A DNA stretch of 44,664 bases from Clostridia bacterium (GCA_017451735.1 JAFTNU010000067.1:1-44664), one strand, 5' to 3'; counted from the stretch's first letter, positions 8,298 to 17,484 are shown. Notes: generated by a model not told the origin, from the sequence alone. A program made the numbers and translations.

Positions 8298-9755
8298 ATG
8301 CTGAATCTGTATAATTCCGCCTCCCATAAGCGGGAGCAATTTGTACCCAATGAGCCCGGCAAGGTCAGTATGTATACCTGCGGCCCCACCGTATATCACT
8401 TCGCTCACATCGGCAATCTGCGCACCTATATCATGGAGGATATCTTGGATCGCTATCTCCGCTACAGCGGCTATGAGGTCAAGCGCGTGATGAATATCAC
8501 CGACGTGGGTCACCTTTCCAGCGACGGCGACACCGGCGAGGATAAGATGCTAAAGGGTGCCAAGCGGGAGCATAAGACAGTCATGGAGATCGCCAAGTAC
8601 TACACCGATTGCTTCTTTGCCGATTGCGAAAAGCTTCACATCCGTCGTCCCGACGTGATCGAGCCCGCTACCCAGTGCATTGATGAGTTCATCAAGGTCA
8701 TTTCGGCTTTGATCGAAAAGGACTATGCCTACGAGGCGGGCGGAAACATCTATTTTGATACGTCCAAGCTCAAGCAGTACTATATCTTCAACGATTTCAC
8801 CTCCGAGGATCTTGCCGTTGGCGTCCGTGAGGGCGTGGAGGAGGACGGCAACAAGCGCAACAAGGCGGATTTCGTTCTTTGGTTCACCAAGTCCAAGTTT
8901 GAGGATCAAGAGCTGAAGTGGGATTCCCCTTGGGGTGTGGGCTATCCCGGCTGGCACATCGAGTGCTCCTGCATCAGCATGAAGCATCTGGGCGAGCGCC
9001 TGGATATCCACTGCGGCGGTATTGACAACGCCTTCCCCCACCACACCAACGAGATCGCTCAGAGCGAGGCCTATGTGGGTCACAAGTGGTGCAACTACTG
9101 GATGCATGTGCTCCATCTCAATACCGATTCGGGCAAAATGTCCAAGTCCAAGGGCGAGTTTCTGACCGTCTCGCTGCTGGAGAGCAAGGGCTATGACCCT
9201 TTGGTCTATCGCTTCTTCTGCCTCCAGTCCCATTACCGTCGCTCACTGGTGTTCAGCTATGAGAATCTGGATAATGCCACCGTGGCTTACCGCAAATTGG
9301 TGGCCCGCATTGCAGCGCTGAAGGTGACCGAGGGCGAGACCGTGGACGAGGAAAAGCTGAAGGTGCTCAAGCAGAAATTCGTTGCCGCTCTTGACAACGA
9401 TCTCAATACCTCCCTGGCCATCACGGCCATCTATGATGTGCTCAAATCCGATGCCAATGCCACCACCAAGCGGGCCGCCATTGACGATTTTGACACGGTG
9501 CTCTGCATCGATCTGTTGAAGGCCGCCGACGCTTATGCCGCCGAGGAGGCCAAAAAGGCGGAGGCTGCCGCCAATACCGTCCGTGTTTATTCGGATGATC
9601 CCGAGATCCGCGCCATCGAGGAGGCCATCGACGCCCGCGCCGCCGCCAAAAAGGCCAAAAACTATGCCGAGGCCGATCGCATCCGCGCCGAGCTGGCGGA
9701 GCGGGGCATCATCCTCACCGACACGCCCAACGGTACCACCTTTGAGCGAAAATAA
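8298..9755 (+). CDS. cysS: Cysteinyl-tRNA synthetase
   Basis: 485-residue class I synthetase charging tRNA-Cys. The HIGH-type motif is HIGN at residues 37-40 and KMSKS is at 280-284. Expected zinc ligands are present: Cys28, Cys223, His248 and Glu252. The C-terminal DALR/anticodon region ends in the usual Ala-rich helices (AAAKKAKNYAEADRIRAEL). AAAAGGAG precedes the ATG. It is transcribed with cysE from the T-box promoter, an arrangement known in Firmicutes. Confidence 0.96.
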   Translation: MLNLYNSASHKREQFVPNEPGKVSMYTCGPTVYHFAHIGNLRTYIMEDILDRYLRYSGYEVKRVMNITDVGHLSSDGDTGEDKMLKGAKREHKTVMEIAKYYTDCFFADCEKLHIRRPDVIEPATQCIDEFIKVISALIEKDYAYEAGGNIYFDTSKLKQYYIFNDFTSEDLAVGVREGVEEDGNKRNKADFVLWFTKSKFEDQELKWDSPWGVGYPGWHIECSCISMKHLGERLDIHCGGIDNAFPHHTNEIAQSEAYVGHKWCNYWMHVLHLNTDSGKMSKSKGEFLTVSLLESKGYDPLVYRFFCLQSHYRRSLVFSYENLDNATVAYRKLVARIAALKVTEGETVDEEKLKVLKQKFVAALDNDLNTSLAITAIYDVLKSDANATTKRAAIDDFDTVLCIDLLKAADAYAAEEAKKAEAAANTVRVYSDDPEIRAIEEAIDARAAAKKAKNYAEADRIRAELAERGIILTDTPNGTTFERK

Positions 9756-9816
9756 GGTAAAATTTTGCACTGCTTTCCCACCTGCAAGTTTTTGTGCACT
9801 TTTTGAAGAAAAAGTG

Positions 9817-9845
9817 TTGCATTTGTGAACGGTGCATGCTATAAT
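9817..9845 (+). promoter_or_regulatory. Extended -10 promoter of the lipoprotein gene
   Basis: -35 TTGCAT at 9817-9822, 17-nt spacer, -10 TATAAT at 9840-9845 preceded by TGC (extended -10). Confidence 0.8.
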
Positions 9846-9882
9846 AACAGTACCCCAAAAAAATCTACGGAGGAAAACAGAA

Positions 9883-10308
9883 ATGAAAAAGTTTGTACGT
9901 ATTATGGCGCTCACACTTGTGGCAGTCATGCTTTGCGCAACTCTCGCATCCTGCGGCGCTCCTGCCAAGGATCCCGCAAAGGCTGTGGATGCTTTGAAGG
10001 AAGACGGTTATGCAACCACCAAGGATGATACCGTGATTCCCGCCCTGCTCAAGCTTGCCGGCTATGATCTTAAGTCTGTTGTTACCGGCACCAAGACTGC
10101 CGAGGACAAGGACGGCAACAAGACCGTTGAGCACGTATCCGTGTTCTACTTTGCCGATAAGGATAATGCCGAAAAGGCGCTTGACAAGGTCAAGGAGTAT
10201 GCTTCCGACGACAAGAAGGAATCCGATGAGTCCACTTGGGTCGAGCCCACCAGATCCGGTGCTATGGTTTACTACGGCACCAAGGCTGCGATCAAGGCCG
10301 CTAAGTAA
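9883..10308 (+). CDS. Small secreted lipoprotein, unknown function
   Basis: 141 residues. The signal peptide MKKFVRIMALTLVAVMLCA is followed by lipobox LASC with Cys24 as the lipidation site, so the protein should be anchored to the outer face of the membrane. The mature part is about 118 residues, rich in Lys, Asp and Ala, with no recognised domain. The start at 9883 is fixed by the signal peptide and a GGAGG 9 nt upstream; an in-frame ATG at 9832 lies inside the promoter. Bounded by its own promoter and a strong terminator, so it is monocistronic. Confidence 0.75.
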   Translation: MKKFVRIMALTLVAVMLCATLASCGAPAKDPAKAVDALKEDGYATTKDDTVIPALLKLAGYDLKSVVTGTKTAEDKDGNKTVEHVSVFYFADKDNAEKALDKVKEYASDDKKESDESTWVEPTRSGAMVYYGTKAAIKAAK

Positions 10309-10318
10309 TCGGAACAAT

Positions 10319-10355
10319 GCAAAAAACACCCGAGCATCGCTCGGGTGTTTTTTGC
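10319..10355. terminator. Terminator after the lipoprotein gene
   Basis: GCAAAAAACACCCGAGC, ATC loop, then GCTCGGGTGTTTTTTGC. Perfect 17-bp arms with built-in A and T runs, so it can act in both directions. Confidence 0.9.
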
Positions 10356-10400
10356 AGCTTTAGCGATGTTGCCGATGTTATGCCCCGGAGGGACTTCCGC

Positions 10401-10425
10401 ATACCACCGGCTTAGCCGGTGGTTA
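10401..10425. repeat. Short palindrome, REP-like
   Basis: ACCACCGGC-TTA-GCCGGTGGT at 10403-10423, perfect 9-bp arms and a 3-nt loop, no T-run, between a terminator and the 3' end of a convergent gene. Confidence 0.5.
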
Positions 10426-10464
10426 TGATATGATGCCGATCCGACGGCACGGTGCGCCGTGGCT

Positions 10465-11514
10465 TCAGGTATCGGAGATATTTCCGGGCTCCTCGGCGTT
10501 TTCTGCTTGCGGATATGGAGAGGAAAGAACATGCTTTTGCTCCGGGTAAGGCAGACCGTTTTTGATGTCTTGCTTTGAGATTTCGCCGACTTGTATCGAG
10601 AATCCGATGTCCAGCCAGTGGGGATTGGCGGGATAGGGACATATGTCAAACAGCTCGCCCCGCAATCCGGTCAAGCGACAAAGGGGCTCCAATTCCGGAA
10701 AGGGGCCGGGTGAGGGGCCGCAATCCAACAGGGCATGGATCACAGGCCCAATACCGTAAGTCCGGGTCCCCTCCATAACCACGGTGCGTTCCCTTGCTGT
10801 GCGGTACGCCGTCAAAAAGACGGCAAAGGCCGAGCCTACCAGCAGATTGAAGTCATCCACCTTCATCTGCCCGTAGCCGAACCCTGTGAAATCGTAAGAG
10901 AACCGACAGCCGCAAAGCAGGGCCAGGTGTGTGGTGCGGTAGGCAATGGCCGCTACCGTTGTGTCAAAATTGCCGCAATCGCGCCTGTCAAAAAACAGAG
11001 GCGCCTGAATGCGATTCAACCAGGGGATCAGAATGCGGGCGGCCTCCTCCATCATCTTCCTGACGGTCTCCTCGTTTGTGCTTTCATCGGTGCTGATATT
11101 GCAAAGCAGGGTCGCGGGGGACAGGCGAAGGTGCAGAGCCGTCAAGATATCGGCGAGGGCGCCGCAGATCTCCAGCGTCTGCCGGATGCGTCCCTCGGGT
11201 ACAACGGCCACTGTCAGCCTTGTGCGGGCAAAAAAGGAGCACAGGATCAGAACCGTACGGTCGCCCGCACGCATGAGATAGGACTCCTCATTTGCCGAGC
11301 AGAGCAGGCGGTGCAAAGCCTGTCGCTCCTTGGGATGGGGACGAAAATGCGCAAAAAAGCTGTTACCGATTGCAAGAGTGGGCTCGGTCGCCGCGGTGGC
11401 CGGGCGCATGCCCACAACGGTAAAATCCTCGGTGAGCAGATACAGGCTCTCCTCAAAAGAACAAACGGTGCCGTCGGAGCCGCCGATGCGGTCGGAGCAG
11501 GAAAGCGTGTGCAT
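10465..11514 (-). CDS. Conserved-looking protein of unknown function, 349 aa
   Basis: Not recognised. The start is set at the ATG 11514 (MHTLSCSD) with AAAGGA 4-5 nt upstream. The open frame continues far upstream, but that part lies antisense to the two genes on the plus strand and is not coding. The protein has no signal peptide or clear membrane segment. Residues 1-130 could be a small sensory-type alpha/beta domain, followed by a helical stretch with a Glu/Met-rich segment. A faint likeness of the last 150 residues to a degenerate GHKL ATPase (VDDFNLLVGSAFAVFLTAY) is not strong enough to name it. It is divergent from the P-loop kinase gene, sharing a 105-nt promoter region. Confidence 0.6.
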   Translation of the reverse strand: MHTLSCSDRIGGSDGTVCSFEESLYLLTEDFTVVGMRPATAATEPTLAIGNSFFAHFRPHPKERQALHRLLCSANEESYLMRAGDRTVLILCSFFARTRLTVAVVPEGRIRQTLEICGALADILTALHLRLSPATLLCNISTDESTNEETVRKMMEEAARILIPWLNRIQAPLFFDRRDCGNFDTTVAAIAYRTTHLALLCGCRFSYDFTGFGYGQMKVDDFNLLVGSAFAVFLTAYRTARERTVVMEGTRTYGIGPVIHALLDCGPSPGPFPELEPLCRLTGLRGELFDICPYPANPHWLDIGFSIQVGEISKQDIKNGLPYPEQKHVLSSPYPQAENAEEPGNISDT

Positions 11515-11561
11515 AAGGATCCTTTCGTTGATCAATGAAAATAAAAATGCGGCAGGTCGAT

Positions 11562-11590
11562 TTGACTTTCTGCCGTGTATTCTGTATAAT
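11562..11590 (+). promoter_or_regulatory. SigA promoter of the P-loop kinase gene
   Basis: -35 TTGACT at 11562-11567, 17-nt spacer, -10 TATAAT at 11585-11590. Confidence 0.8.
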
Positions 11591-11619
11591 AAAAAGAGCC
11601 CGGAAAAGGGGGGGATCTT

Positions 11620-12141
11620 ATGAAGATTCAGATCATCGGCTACAGTGGCAGTGGAAAATCCACATTGGCAAGGGCCATGGGGGAGGTGCTGGACCTGCCC
11701 GTGCTCCATCTGGACAATACCAAGTTCTACGGCAATTGGCAGGAGTACAGCTTTGAGGAGCAGACTGCCATGGTGGAGCAGTTTCTCTCCGAGCATGAGA
11801 ACGGCTGGGTCATCGACGGTAATTACTCCAAGATCGCGCCCCGCCGGTTTTCCGAATCGGATATGACGATCTTTCTGGATTTCGGCAAGGTCTTTTGCTA
11901 CATTTCCGCCTGGCGGCGCTATCGCAAGAATCGGGGGAGAGCGCGGGAAAGCTGCCCCTGTGTTGAAAAGTTTGATAAGGAGTTCCGCGATTGGATCTGG
12001 AGGGGGAGCCGTACGCCTGCCCGCCGGCAACAGTATCGGGATAATCTGGAGAAGACCCGCGGTGAGCAGACCGTTCTGAAAAATCGGCGTCAGGTCAATC
12101 GATTCCTGAATGATTTCCGAAAAAAGTACGGGAAAAGGTGA
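11620..12141 (+). CDS. P-loop kinase of the FlaR/topology-modulation type
   Basis: 173-residue adenylate-kinase-like P-loop NTPase. The Walker A motif GYSGSGKST is at residues 7-15, followed by the LDNTKFYGNW segment and VIDGNYS, typical of proteins annotated as DNA topology modulation protein FlaR; the true substrate of this family is unsettled. The basic C-terminal half (RRYRKNRGRARE) could form the lid. A consensus promoter lies 30 nt upstream and GGGGGGA precedes the ATG. The metallophosphoesterase gene follows after 33 nt and is probably cotranscribed. Confidence 0.75.
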   Translation: MKIQIIGYSGSGKSTLARAMGEVLDLPVLHLDNTKFYGNWQEYSFEEQTAMVEQFLSEHENGWVIDGNYSKIAPRRFSESDMTIFLDFGKVFCYISAWRRYRKNRGRARESCPCVEKFDKEFRDWIWRGSRTPARRQQYRDNLEKTRGEQTVLKNRRQVNRFLNDFRKKYGKR

Positions 12142-12174
12142 CCCGTTATTCTGTTTTGATAAAGGAGAAAAAGC

Positions 12175-13023
12175 ATGAGCAGAAAACGCATTTTGATCGC
12201 ATCCGACATTCATTGGTGCCACCTGGAGTGGTACGGCGTGAGCACCGAGGAACGCATGGAGCGCTTTGTGCGCCATGTGGAGGAGGAGTATGAAAAGGAT
12301 CCCTTTGAGGCTTTGCTTCTGCTGGGAGACTACTCCCTGGATCACTGGAAGTGGAATATTAAGGGATGCTGGATCAACGAGGGCCGTAGCAATACCAAGG
12401 TCTTTGCGGATCGGGTGATCTCGCGCTTGAAAAGGTTGGGCGTTCCCATGGCCGCCATTGCCGGCAATCACGAGCAATACGGCAATACTCTGTGGAAAGA
12501 GCTGACCGGCTTTACCCGTACCGACTCGCTGGTTCTGGGGGACGATCTGTTTATTCTGCTCGATACCTTTGGTGCAGATCTGGATCCTACCGAGCATAGC
12601 GACGGGACCTATTGCGGCGCTGATGTGGAGCTTGTCCGCTCCCTGATGGCTCAATATCCCGATAAAAGGGTGATCCTTTGTGCCCATCATTTTGAGCCCG
12701 GCCGCGAGAGCGATGCATTCAGACAGCTGGTGGCCGAGGACGACCGTATCCTGTGCCTCTTTGGCGGGCATGTGCACCGCTCCAATGTGGTGGAGCTGGG
12801 CGAGGCGTGGGGCAACAAGGCCCTCCTTTATACGGGACAGTATTCCTACAACAACGGGAAGAATGGCCCGCCCATGAATTCCATGTGGGGCTTCCGTGAT
12901 CTGATCCTGACCGACGATGCCCTGGAATCCCGCTACATTACCCCTGCGAATACCATTGTATATAACGAAGAAACGGTGGAGCATCCTTACGGATATCAGG
13001 ATACCTATAAAAGAGAATTCTGA
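12175..13023 (+). CDS. Calcineurin-like metallophosphoesterase
   Basis: 282-residue cytoplasmic metallophosphoesterase with all core motifs: DIH (11-13), GDYSLD (51-56), GNHE (97-100), AHHFEPG near 160 and GGHVHRS near 195. These bind a dinuclear metal centre for phosphomonoester or diester hydrolysis. Substrate unknown. AAAGGAG lies 7 nt upstream of the ATG. It lies downstream of the FlaR-like kinase and upstream of a bidirectional terminator. Confidence 0.85.
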   Translation: MSRKRILIASDIHWCHLEWYGVSTEERMERFVRHVEEEYEKDPFEALLLLGDYSLDHWKWNIKGCWINEGRSNTKVFADRVISRLKRLGVPMAAIAGNHEQYGNTLWKELTGFTRTDSLVLGDDLFILLDTFGADLDPTEHSDGTYCGADVELVRSLMAQYPDKRVILCAHHFEPGRESDAFRQLVAEDDRILCLFGGHVHRSNVVELGEAWGNKALLYTGQYSYNNGKNGPPMNSMWGFRDLILTDDALESRYITPANTIVYNEETVEHPYGYQDTYKREF

Positions 13024-13096
13024 TTACTTGACCACGATCCTTGCACTGCCCGTCCGCACGGTCCATGCGGCTTGGTCTCATATTAACCAAAACACA

Positions 13097-13128
13097 CCCC
13101 GTTGCGCGCCATTCGGCGCGCAACGGGG
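13097..13128. terminator. Bidirectional terminator between convergent genes
   Basis: CCCCGTTGCGCGCC, loop ATTC, GGCGCGCAACGGGG, then TTTT. Serves the phosphoesterase on plus and trkH on minus, where GTGTGTTTTGG follows. Confidence 0.85.
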
Positions 13129-13152
13129 TTTTAATCGTAGCTTAAAACCGGC

Positions 13153-14598
13153 TTATTTTTTCCAGGTCTTGGGTGAAAAGAGCACCAGCATGGGGATCAG
13201 CTCCAGGCGCCCGGCCAGCATATCGAAGGTCAGCACCAGCTTGGAAAGGTTAGAGAAAAAGGCAAAGTTCCCTGTGGGGCCCACCCTGGCAAAGCCGGGG
13301 CCCACGTTGCCAAGGGCGGTGGCAACCGCCGAGAAATTGGTGATAAAATCGGCTCCGTCCAGGGAAACGATCAACACAGAAAAGCCGAAGAAGATGATAT
13401 AGCAGGCAAAGAAAATAAAGACCGAATTAACGGTGCTTTGCTCCACGGGCTTGCCGTCCACCGTGATCTTTTTCACTTGCTTTGGATGAATGGCGTTGCT
13501 GATCTCGCGGGCGATGCTCTTAAAGAGGATCACCAGGCGGGAGACCTTGACACCGCCGCCCGTGCTGCCCGCGCAGGCGCCGATAAAGAACAGCATCATC
13601 AATGTGGCTTTGCCAAGCTCGGGCCAGAGATCGTAGTTTGCTGTGGCATAGCCCGTGGTGGAGATCAAAGAGGCGACCGTAAAGTAAGCGTGGCGCAGAC
13701 CCTCCCACACCGTACCGTAGGTGTCGCGCAGGCTCCAGGTAATGATGCCCACGGCTGACGCCACGATCAGGATAAAGGTAATGACCTCGGTGGTCAGGGC
13801 ATCGCGCCATTTGCGCTTGATCAGCAGAAAATAGGATTCAAAGTTGATGGAGAAGATCAGCATGAAGGTGCCGATCATGACCTGCAGGAAGGGCGAAAAG
13901 CGGTTCATGCCGTCGTTGTAGAAGGAAAATCCGCCCGTGCCTGCCGTGCCAAAGGAGGTGCAAAGTGCCTCAAACACCGGCATGCCGCCAATGAGATAGA
14001 CGATGAACATGACAACGGTCAGCACAAAATAGATGGAGTAAAGCAGCAGCGCCGTGGTGCGCACGCGAGGAACCAGCTTGCTGACCGACGGCCCGGGGCT
14101 TTCTGCCTTCATCATGTGCATGTTGCGGCCGCCGCTGAGAGGCAGAAAAGCCATGATAAAGACCAGCACGCCCATGCCGCCCACCCAGTGGGTAAAGCAA
14201 CGCCAGATGTTGATCGAGCGGGGCAGGATCTCCACGTCGGTCATGATCGAGGAGCCCGTGGTGGTAAAGCCCGAGGCGGCCTCAAACAATGCGTCAAAAT
14301 AGTTGATCTCGTTGGCGGCGCCCAGATCCACGAACATGAAGGGGAGCGCGCCGGACACGGTCAGAAGGATCCAGCACAGCGACACGATGACAAAGCCGTC
14401 GCGGGCACGAAGCTCGGTTTTTTTCGGCTTTCTTAGGATCGGCAGCGAGCCGATCGCCAGGCAGATGGCCATGGTGAGCAAAAAGCCCTTGATGGCCTCT
14501 TCGCCATAGGCCAGGGCCGTGACCGTGGGCACCAGCAGAAAGCCTGCCTGAAACAGCAGGATCCAACCGAGGATATAGGTGATCATTCGATAGTTCAT
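13153..14598 (-). CDS. trkH: Trk/Ktr-type K+ uptake protein, membrane subunit
   Basis: 481-residue polytopic membrane protein of the TrkH/KtrB family, K+ translocation. Four pore-loop repeats are visible: ASGFTTTGSS, SFGTAGTGGFS, LISTTGYATAN and ATALGNVGPGF, each with the selectivity glycine. It pairs with the cytoplasmic TrkA encoded directly upstream, whose stop lies 7 nt before this ATG. The Shine-Dalgarno TGAGGTG overlaps the trkA stop, which indicates translational coupling. The start at 14598 is preferred over a GTG at 14604 that falls inside the Shine-Dalgarno. Confidence 0.92.
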   Translation of the reverse strand: MNYRMITYILGWILLFQAGFLLVPTVTALAYGEEAIKGFLLTMAICLAIGSLPILRKPKKTELRARDGFVIVSLCWILLTVSGALPFMFVDLGAANEINYFDALFEAASGFTTTGSSIMTDVEILPRSINIWRCFTHWVGGMGVLVFIMAFLPLSGGRNMHMMKAESPGPSVSKLVPRVRTTALLLYSIYFVLTVVMFIVYLIGGMPVFEALCTSFGTAGTGGFSFYNDGMNRFSPFLQVMIGTFMLIFSINFESYFLLIKRKWRDALTTEVITFILIVASAVGIITWSLRDTYGTVWEGLRHAYFTVASLISTTGYATANYDLWPELGKATLMMLFFIGACAGSTGGGVKVSRLVILFKSIAREISNAIHPKQVKKITVDGKPVEQSTVNSVFIFFACYIIFFGFSVLIVSLDGADFITNFSAVATALGNVGPGFARVGPTGNFAFFSNLSKLVLTFDMLAGRLELIPMLVLFSPKTWKK

Positions 14599-14605
14599 GG
14601 GCACC

Positions 14606-15961
14606 TCATTTCAGCACATCGGTGATGTCGTGCAATGCCATGAGCTCGGAGACGATGACCACACGGTCGCCGGGTAGGATGCAGTCGTGACCGCGGGGGA
14701 TGAGGACCTTTTGCTCTCGCAGAATCGAGGCGATCAGCACGTTTTTCTTGAATTGCAGCTGCGATAGGGGCTTGCCTGTGATGGGGGAGCCCTCTTTCAC
14801 AATAAATTCCGATGCCTCAACCTTTCCCTTGATCACGTTGTAAAGGGTCTCTACGTTAGAGCCGATGGTATTCTTCATGGCGCGGATATACCGCACGATC
14901 ACATCGGAGGCGATATTTTTGGGGTAGATGATGGTGTCCAGATCCAGGTGGGTGACCACATCGGAAAAGTCGAAGCGGTTGATCTTGGTCACCAGCTTGC
15001 CGTGCCCGACTCGCTTGGCAAACAGGGAAAGGAGGATGTTTTCCTCGTCCATATTGGTCAGCGCCACAAAGGCACCGGCATTCTCCAGTCCCTCCTCGAT
15101 CAGAATTTCCTGATCGCCTGCGTTGCCGTGAATGATGGTGGCGTTCGGGAACAGGGAGCAGAGCTCGTCACAGACCTTGGCTTCCTTTTCAATGATCTTG
15201 ACCGCGATCCCTTCCTTCAACAGCATTTCGCACAGGTAGTGGGCGGTTTTGCCGCCGCCGGCGATGATCACATCCTTCACCGAATGGGTGCGGTAGGCGA
15301 TCTTGGTAAAGAAGTCGTCGGCGTTTTTGGGGGATGTGATCAGCGAGATCACATCCTTACCCTCAAAGGTCAGATCGCCCTTGGCGATATAGGCTTGGTC
15401 CCCTCGTTCTACGGTGCAGATCAGTACGTCACAGTGGAGGCGTGAGACCACCTCGCGGACAGACATTCCCACCAAGGGGCTGTTTGCGGGCAGGCGGAAT
15501 TTGACCAGCTCCACCCGGCCCCCCGCAAAGGTATCGATCTTCATGGCCGAAGGAAAACGCAGTACCCGTGTGATCTCCTCGGCCGCCGCATATTGGGGAT
15601 TGATGACCATGGCCAGGCCCAATTCCTCCTTGAGGTAGGAGGAGTCCGTGCTGTACTCGGGCTGCTTGACACGGGCAATAACGTGGCAATTGCCGGATTT
15701 TTTTGCTACGATACAGCAAAGCAGATTGAGCTCATCCGAGCCGGTGACAGCGATCAGCAGATCGGCGCTTTCGATGCCTGCCTCCTGCTGAATGGCGTGG
15801 GTGGCACCGTTGCCGATCACGCCCATGACATCCAGGCGGGTAGAGACCTCCTGTACCTTTTCGGCAGAAATATCCACCACAGTGATATTGTTGCCTTCCT
15901 CGCCCAGCTGCTCGGCCAGATTTTGGCCGATCTTGCCGCAACCGACGATGATGATATTCAT
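14606..15961 (-). CDS. trkA: Trk system K+ uptake regulator TrkA
   Basis: 451-residue TrkA with two RCK_N plus RCK_C units in tandem. The first Rossmann motif is GCGKIG at residues 7-12, and the second begins at VIIAGGGKTAHYL near 230. TrkA binds NAD(H)/nucleotides and gates the TrkH pore. The start at 15961 (MNIIIVGCG) matches the usual family N-terminus and has GAGGG 5 nt upstream; an ATG at 15994, 4 nt after the previous stop, is an alternative adding 11 residues. Middle gene of a three-gene operon. Confidence 0.92.
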   Translation of the reverse strand: MNIIIVGCGKIGQNLAEQLGEEGNNITVVDISAEKVQEVSTRLDVMGVIGNGATHAIQQEAGIESADLLIAVTGSDELNLLCCIVAKKSGNCHVIARVKQPEYSTDSSYLKEELGLAMVINPQYAAAEEITRVLRFPSAMKIDTFAGGRVELVKFRLPANSPLVGMSVREVVSRLHCDVLICTVERGDQAYIAKGDLTFEGKDVISLITSPKNADDFFTKIAYRTHSVKDVIIAGGGKTAHYLCEMLLKEGIAVKIIEKEAKVCDELCSLFPNATIIHGNAGDQEILIEEGLENAGAFVALTNMDEENILLSLFAKRVGHGKLVTKINRFDFSDVVTHLDLDTIIYPKNIASDVIVRYIRAMKNTIGSNVETLYNVIKGKVEASEFIVKEGSPITGKPLSQLQFKKNVLIASILREQKVLIPRGHDCILPGDRVVIVSELMALHDITDVLK

Positions 15962-15998
15962 GCCGCCCTCGGGCTTGACACGTGTGAACTTCATGTGC

Positions 15999-16922
15999 TT
16001 ATAACCTTTCCGAAGTTGATGTCCGATCTTCTTCTGATAAATTTTCCATACTGCTTGGAGGGGGAGCTTCCGCGGCCGCGGGCTCCTCCTCATCGTCGCG
16101 GAATACGGGGATGAACTGGCCCGCAATAGGTCCCTTACCCCGATGCTTGACGTAAAAATAACCGATGACGCTGAATATGGCGGCACCGATAAAGTTAACA
16201 AACAGATCCTCCATGGTGTCTGCCAGTCCCACATCCAGATGCCCCGCCACCTCGATAGCCTGTCCGTCTGCCGTGTAAAGCACACTTTTTTCAATGTCGG
16301 TGATGTGGGTGACCTTCCCCCCCAGATCATTGGGGATGGATACGGTGTCCAGCGTGCTCACAATGGTATCCTTTTGCATATCGGTGTGCAAAAGGCTATC
16401 CGCCGTGTATTCAAAAAATTCCCACAGTACGCCGATGGTCATGGAAAAGCAGAAGGCCACGATGGCCAGAAAAATGGGGGAGAGCGCAAAGCGAAAGCGC
16501 TTGTTCTTGTTGAAAATATCCACCAGACAAAAGCCGAATGCCGCGAACATGAACCCGTTGAAGGTGTGAAGCATGACATCCCAGAAGGGAAAGATCTGGT
16601 AAAAATTGCCGATCTCACCCAGTATCTCGGCGCAGAAAACAAAGGCATAGGCCAGGATCTCCAGCGTGGTGGGTAATTTGACGCGGAAGCTTTTTTCAAT
16701 AAAGGGCGGGAGCAGCAGAAGGGCTGAGGCCAACACGCCGGTGAATACGTTCTCAAAACGCCTCTCAATGATACTGCGGATGATGACGGTGAGGATCGTA
16801 AGAGAAAGCAGAATGTAGACGACAAAGGCTTTCTTATCCTCCTTGATCTGCTCGATCAGGGAACGGTACAGGGACTTGCGCTTTTTCTTTTGCTTGCTTT
16901 TGGGGCTATCGGATCTCGACAT
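15999..16922 (-). CDS. Multi-pass membrane protein, YjdF/DUF2238-like
   Basis: 307-residue inner-membrane protein with a basic N-terminus (KKKRKS) and about seven predicted membrane helices. The charged-in-membrane motif HTFNGFMFA and the segment GVLWEFFEYTADSLL resemble YjdF (DUF2238) proteins of unknown function; the cytoplasmic tail is acidic and proline-rich. The region with VSIPNDLGGKVTHITDIEKS is unusual between helices. The start at 16922 follows AAAGGAGAG at 6 nt; an upstream ATG has none. First gene of the operon with trkA and trkH, which suggests but does not prove a link to ion homeostasis. Confidence 0.7.
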   Translation of the reverse strand: MSRSDSPKSKQKKKRKSLYRSLIEQIKEDKKAFVVYILLSLTILTVIIRSIIERRFENVFTGVLASALLLLPPFIEKSFRVKLPTTLEILAYAFVFCAEILGEIGNFYQIFPFWDVMLHTFNGFMFAAFGFCLVDIFNKNKRFRFALSPIFLAIVAFCFSMTIGVLWEFFEYTADSLLHTDMQKDTIVSTLDTVSIPNDLGGKVTHITDIEKSVLYTADGQAIEVAGHLDVGLADTMEDLFVNFIGAAIFSVIGYFYVKHRGKGPIAGQFIPVFRDDEEEPAAAEAPPPSSMENLSEEDRTSTSERL

Positions 16923-16983
16923 AGCGGCTCTCCTTTGTTTGGCAGTCATAGGAACCGGGATGTCATAAGGGCATAGTACATTT

Positions 16984-16992
16984 ATTATATCA
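16984..16992 (-). promoter_or_regulatory. Extended -10 promoter of the membrane protein-trkAH operon
   Basis: TGATATAAT on the minus strand; the -35 region is weak. Confidence 0.5.
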
Positions 16993-17091
16993 TATTTTTG
17001 TTTAAATGGCTATCCCTTTCCCGATTTTTTCTCGATTCTGTAATTTTTTTAACAAAACAGCAAAAAGCATAACCAAAATCGCAAAAAAGTG

Positions 17092-17120
17092 TTGACAAAC
17101 CCCTTGAATTTTGATACAAT
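17092..17120 (+). promoter_or_regulatory. SigA promoter of the small lipoprotein gene
   Basis: -35 TTGACA at 17092-17097, 17-nt spacer, -10 TACAAT at 17115-17120. Confidence 0.8.
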
Positions 17121-17166
17121 AATGCTGAAGAACTTCCCAAAATGCGTGAAAGGATATGTGTACAAC

Positions 17167-17379
17167 ATGAAAAAGAGCATCCTGTGTCTGCTGTTGGCAC
17201 TCTGCCTGTGCCTTTGCGTGATTTTTGTTTCCTGCGATGATGAGCCGGAGCCTACCCCGCCCCCTGTTACGGATGAGACCGAAAAGCAGGGCGAGATCCA
17301 TACCACCCCCTCCAGCGGCGGTGATGTCAATCCCGATATGCCCAACGAGCAGATCGACGGAAGTACGGCACGTTACTGA
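17167..17379 (+). CDS. Very small lipoprotein, unknown function
   Basis: 70 residues. MKKSILCLLLALCLCLCVIF is a signal peptide unusually rich in Cys, ending in lipobox VSC with Cys23. The mature part is only about 48 residues, Pro/Glu/Thr-rich and probably disordered (EPEPTPPPVTDE). AAAGGA precedes the ATG. It has its own consensus promoter and terminator. Function unknown. Confidence 0.65.
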   Translation: MKKSILCLLLALCLCLCVIFVSCDDEPEPTPPPVTDETEKQGEIHTTPSSGGDVNPDMPNEQIDGSTARY

Positions 17380-17387
17380 TGAATGAA

Positions 17388-17426
17388 AAAAGAGTTTTGC
17401 ACCGGTGCAAAACTCTTTTCTTTTTT
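17388..17426 (+). terminator. Terminator after the small lipoprotein gene
   Basis: Perfect 16-bp arms without loop (AAAAGAGTTTTGCACC mirrored), followed by CTTTTTT. Confidence 0.9.
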
Positions 17427-17484
17427 GCATAAATGTGCCATGGGGCGGAGAAAATAGGAATATCACATGAAAAGGAGAGAAAAC

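Noticed and set aside
11515-12984. Long minus-strand open frame upstream of the 349-aa gene
   Set aside because: It is antisense to the P-loop kinase and metallophosphoesterase genes, which are recognisable proteins with good start signals; the frame is open only because of GC-rich codon bias.
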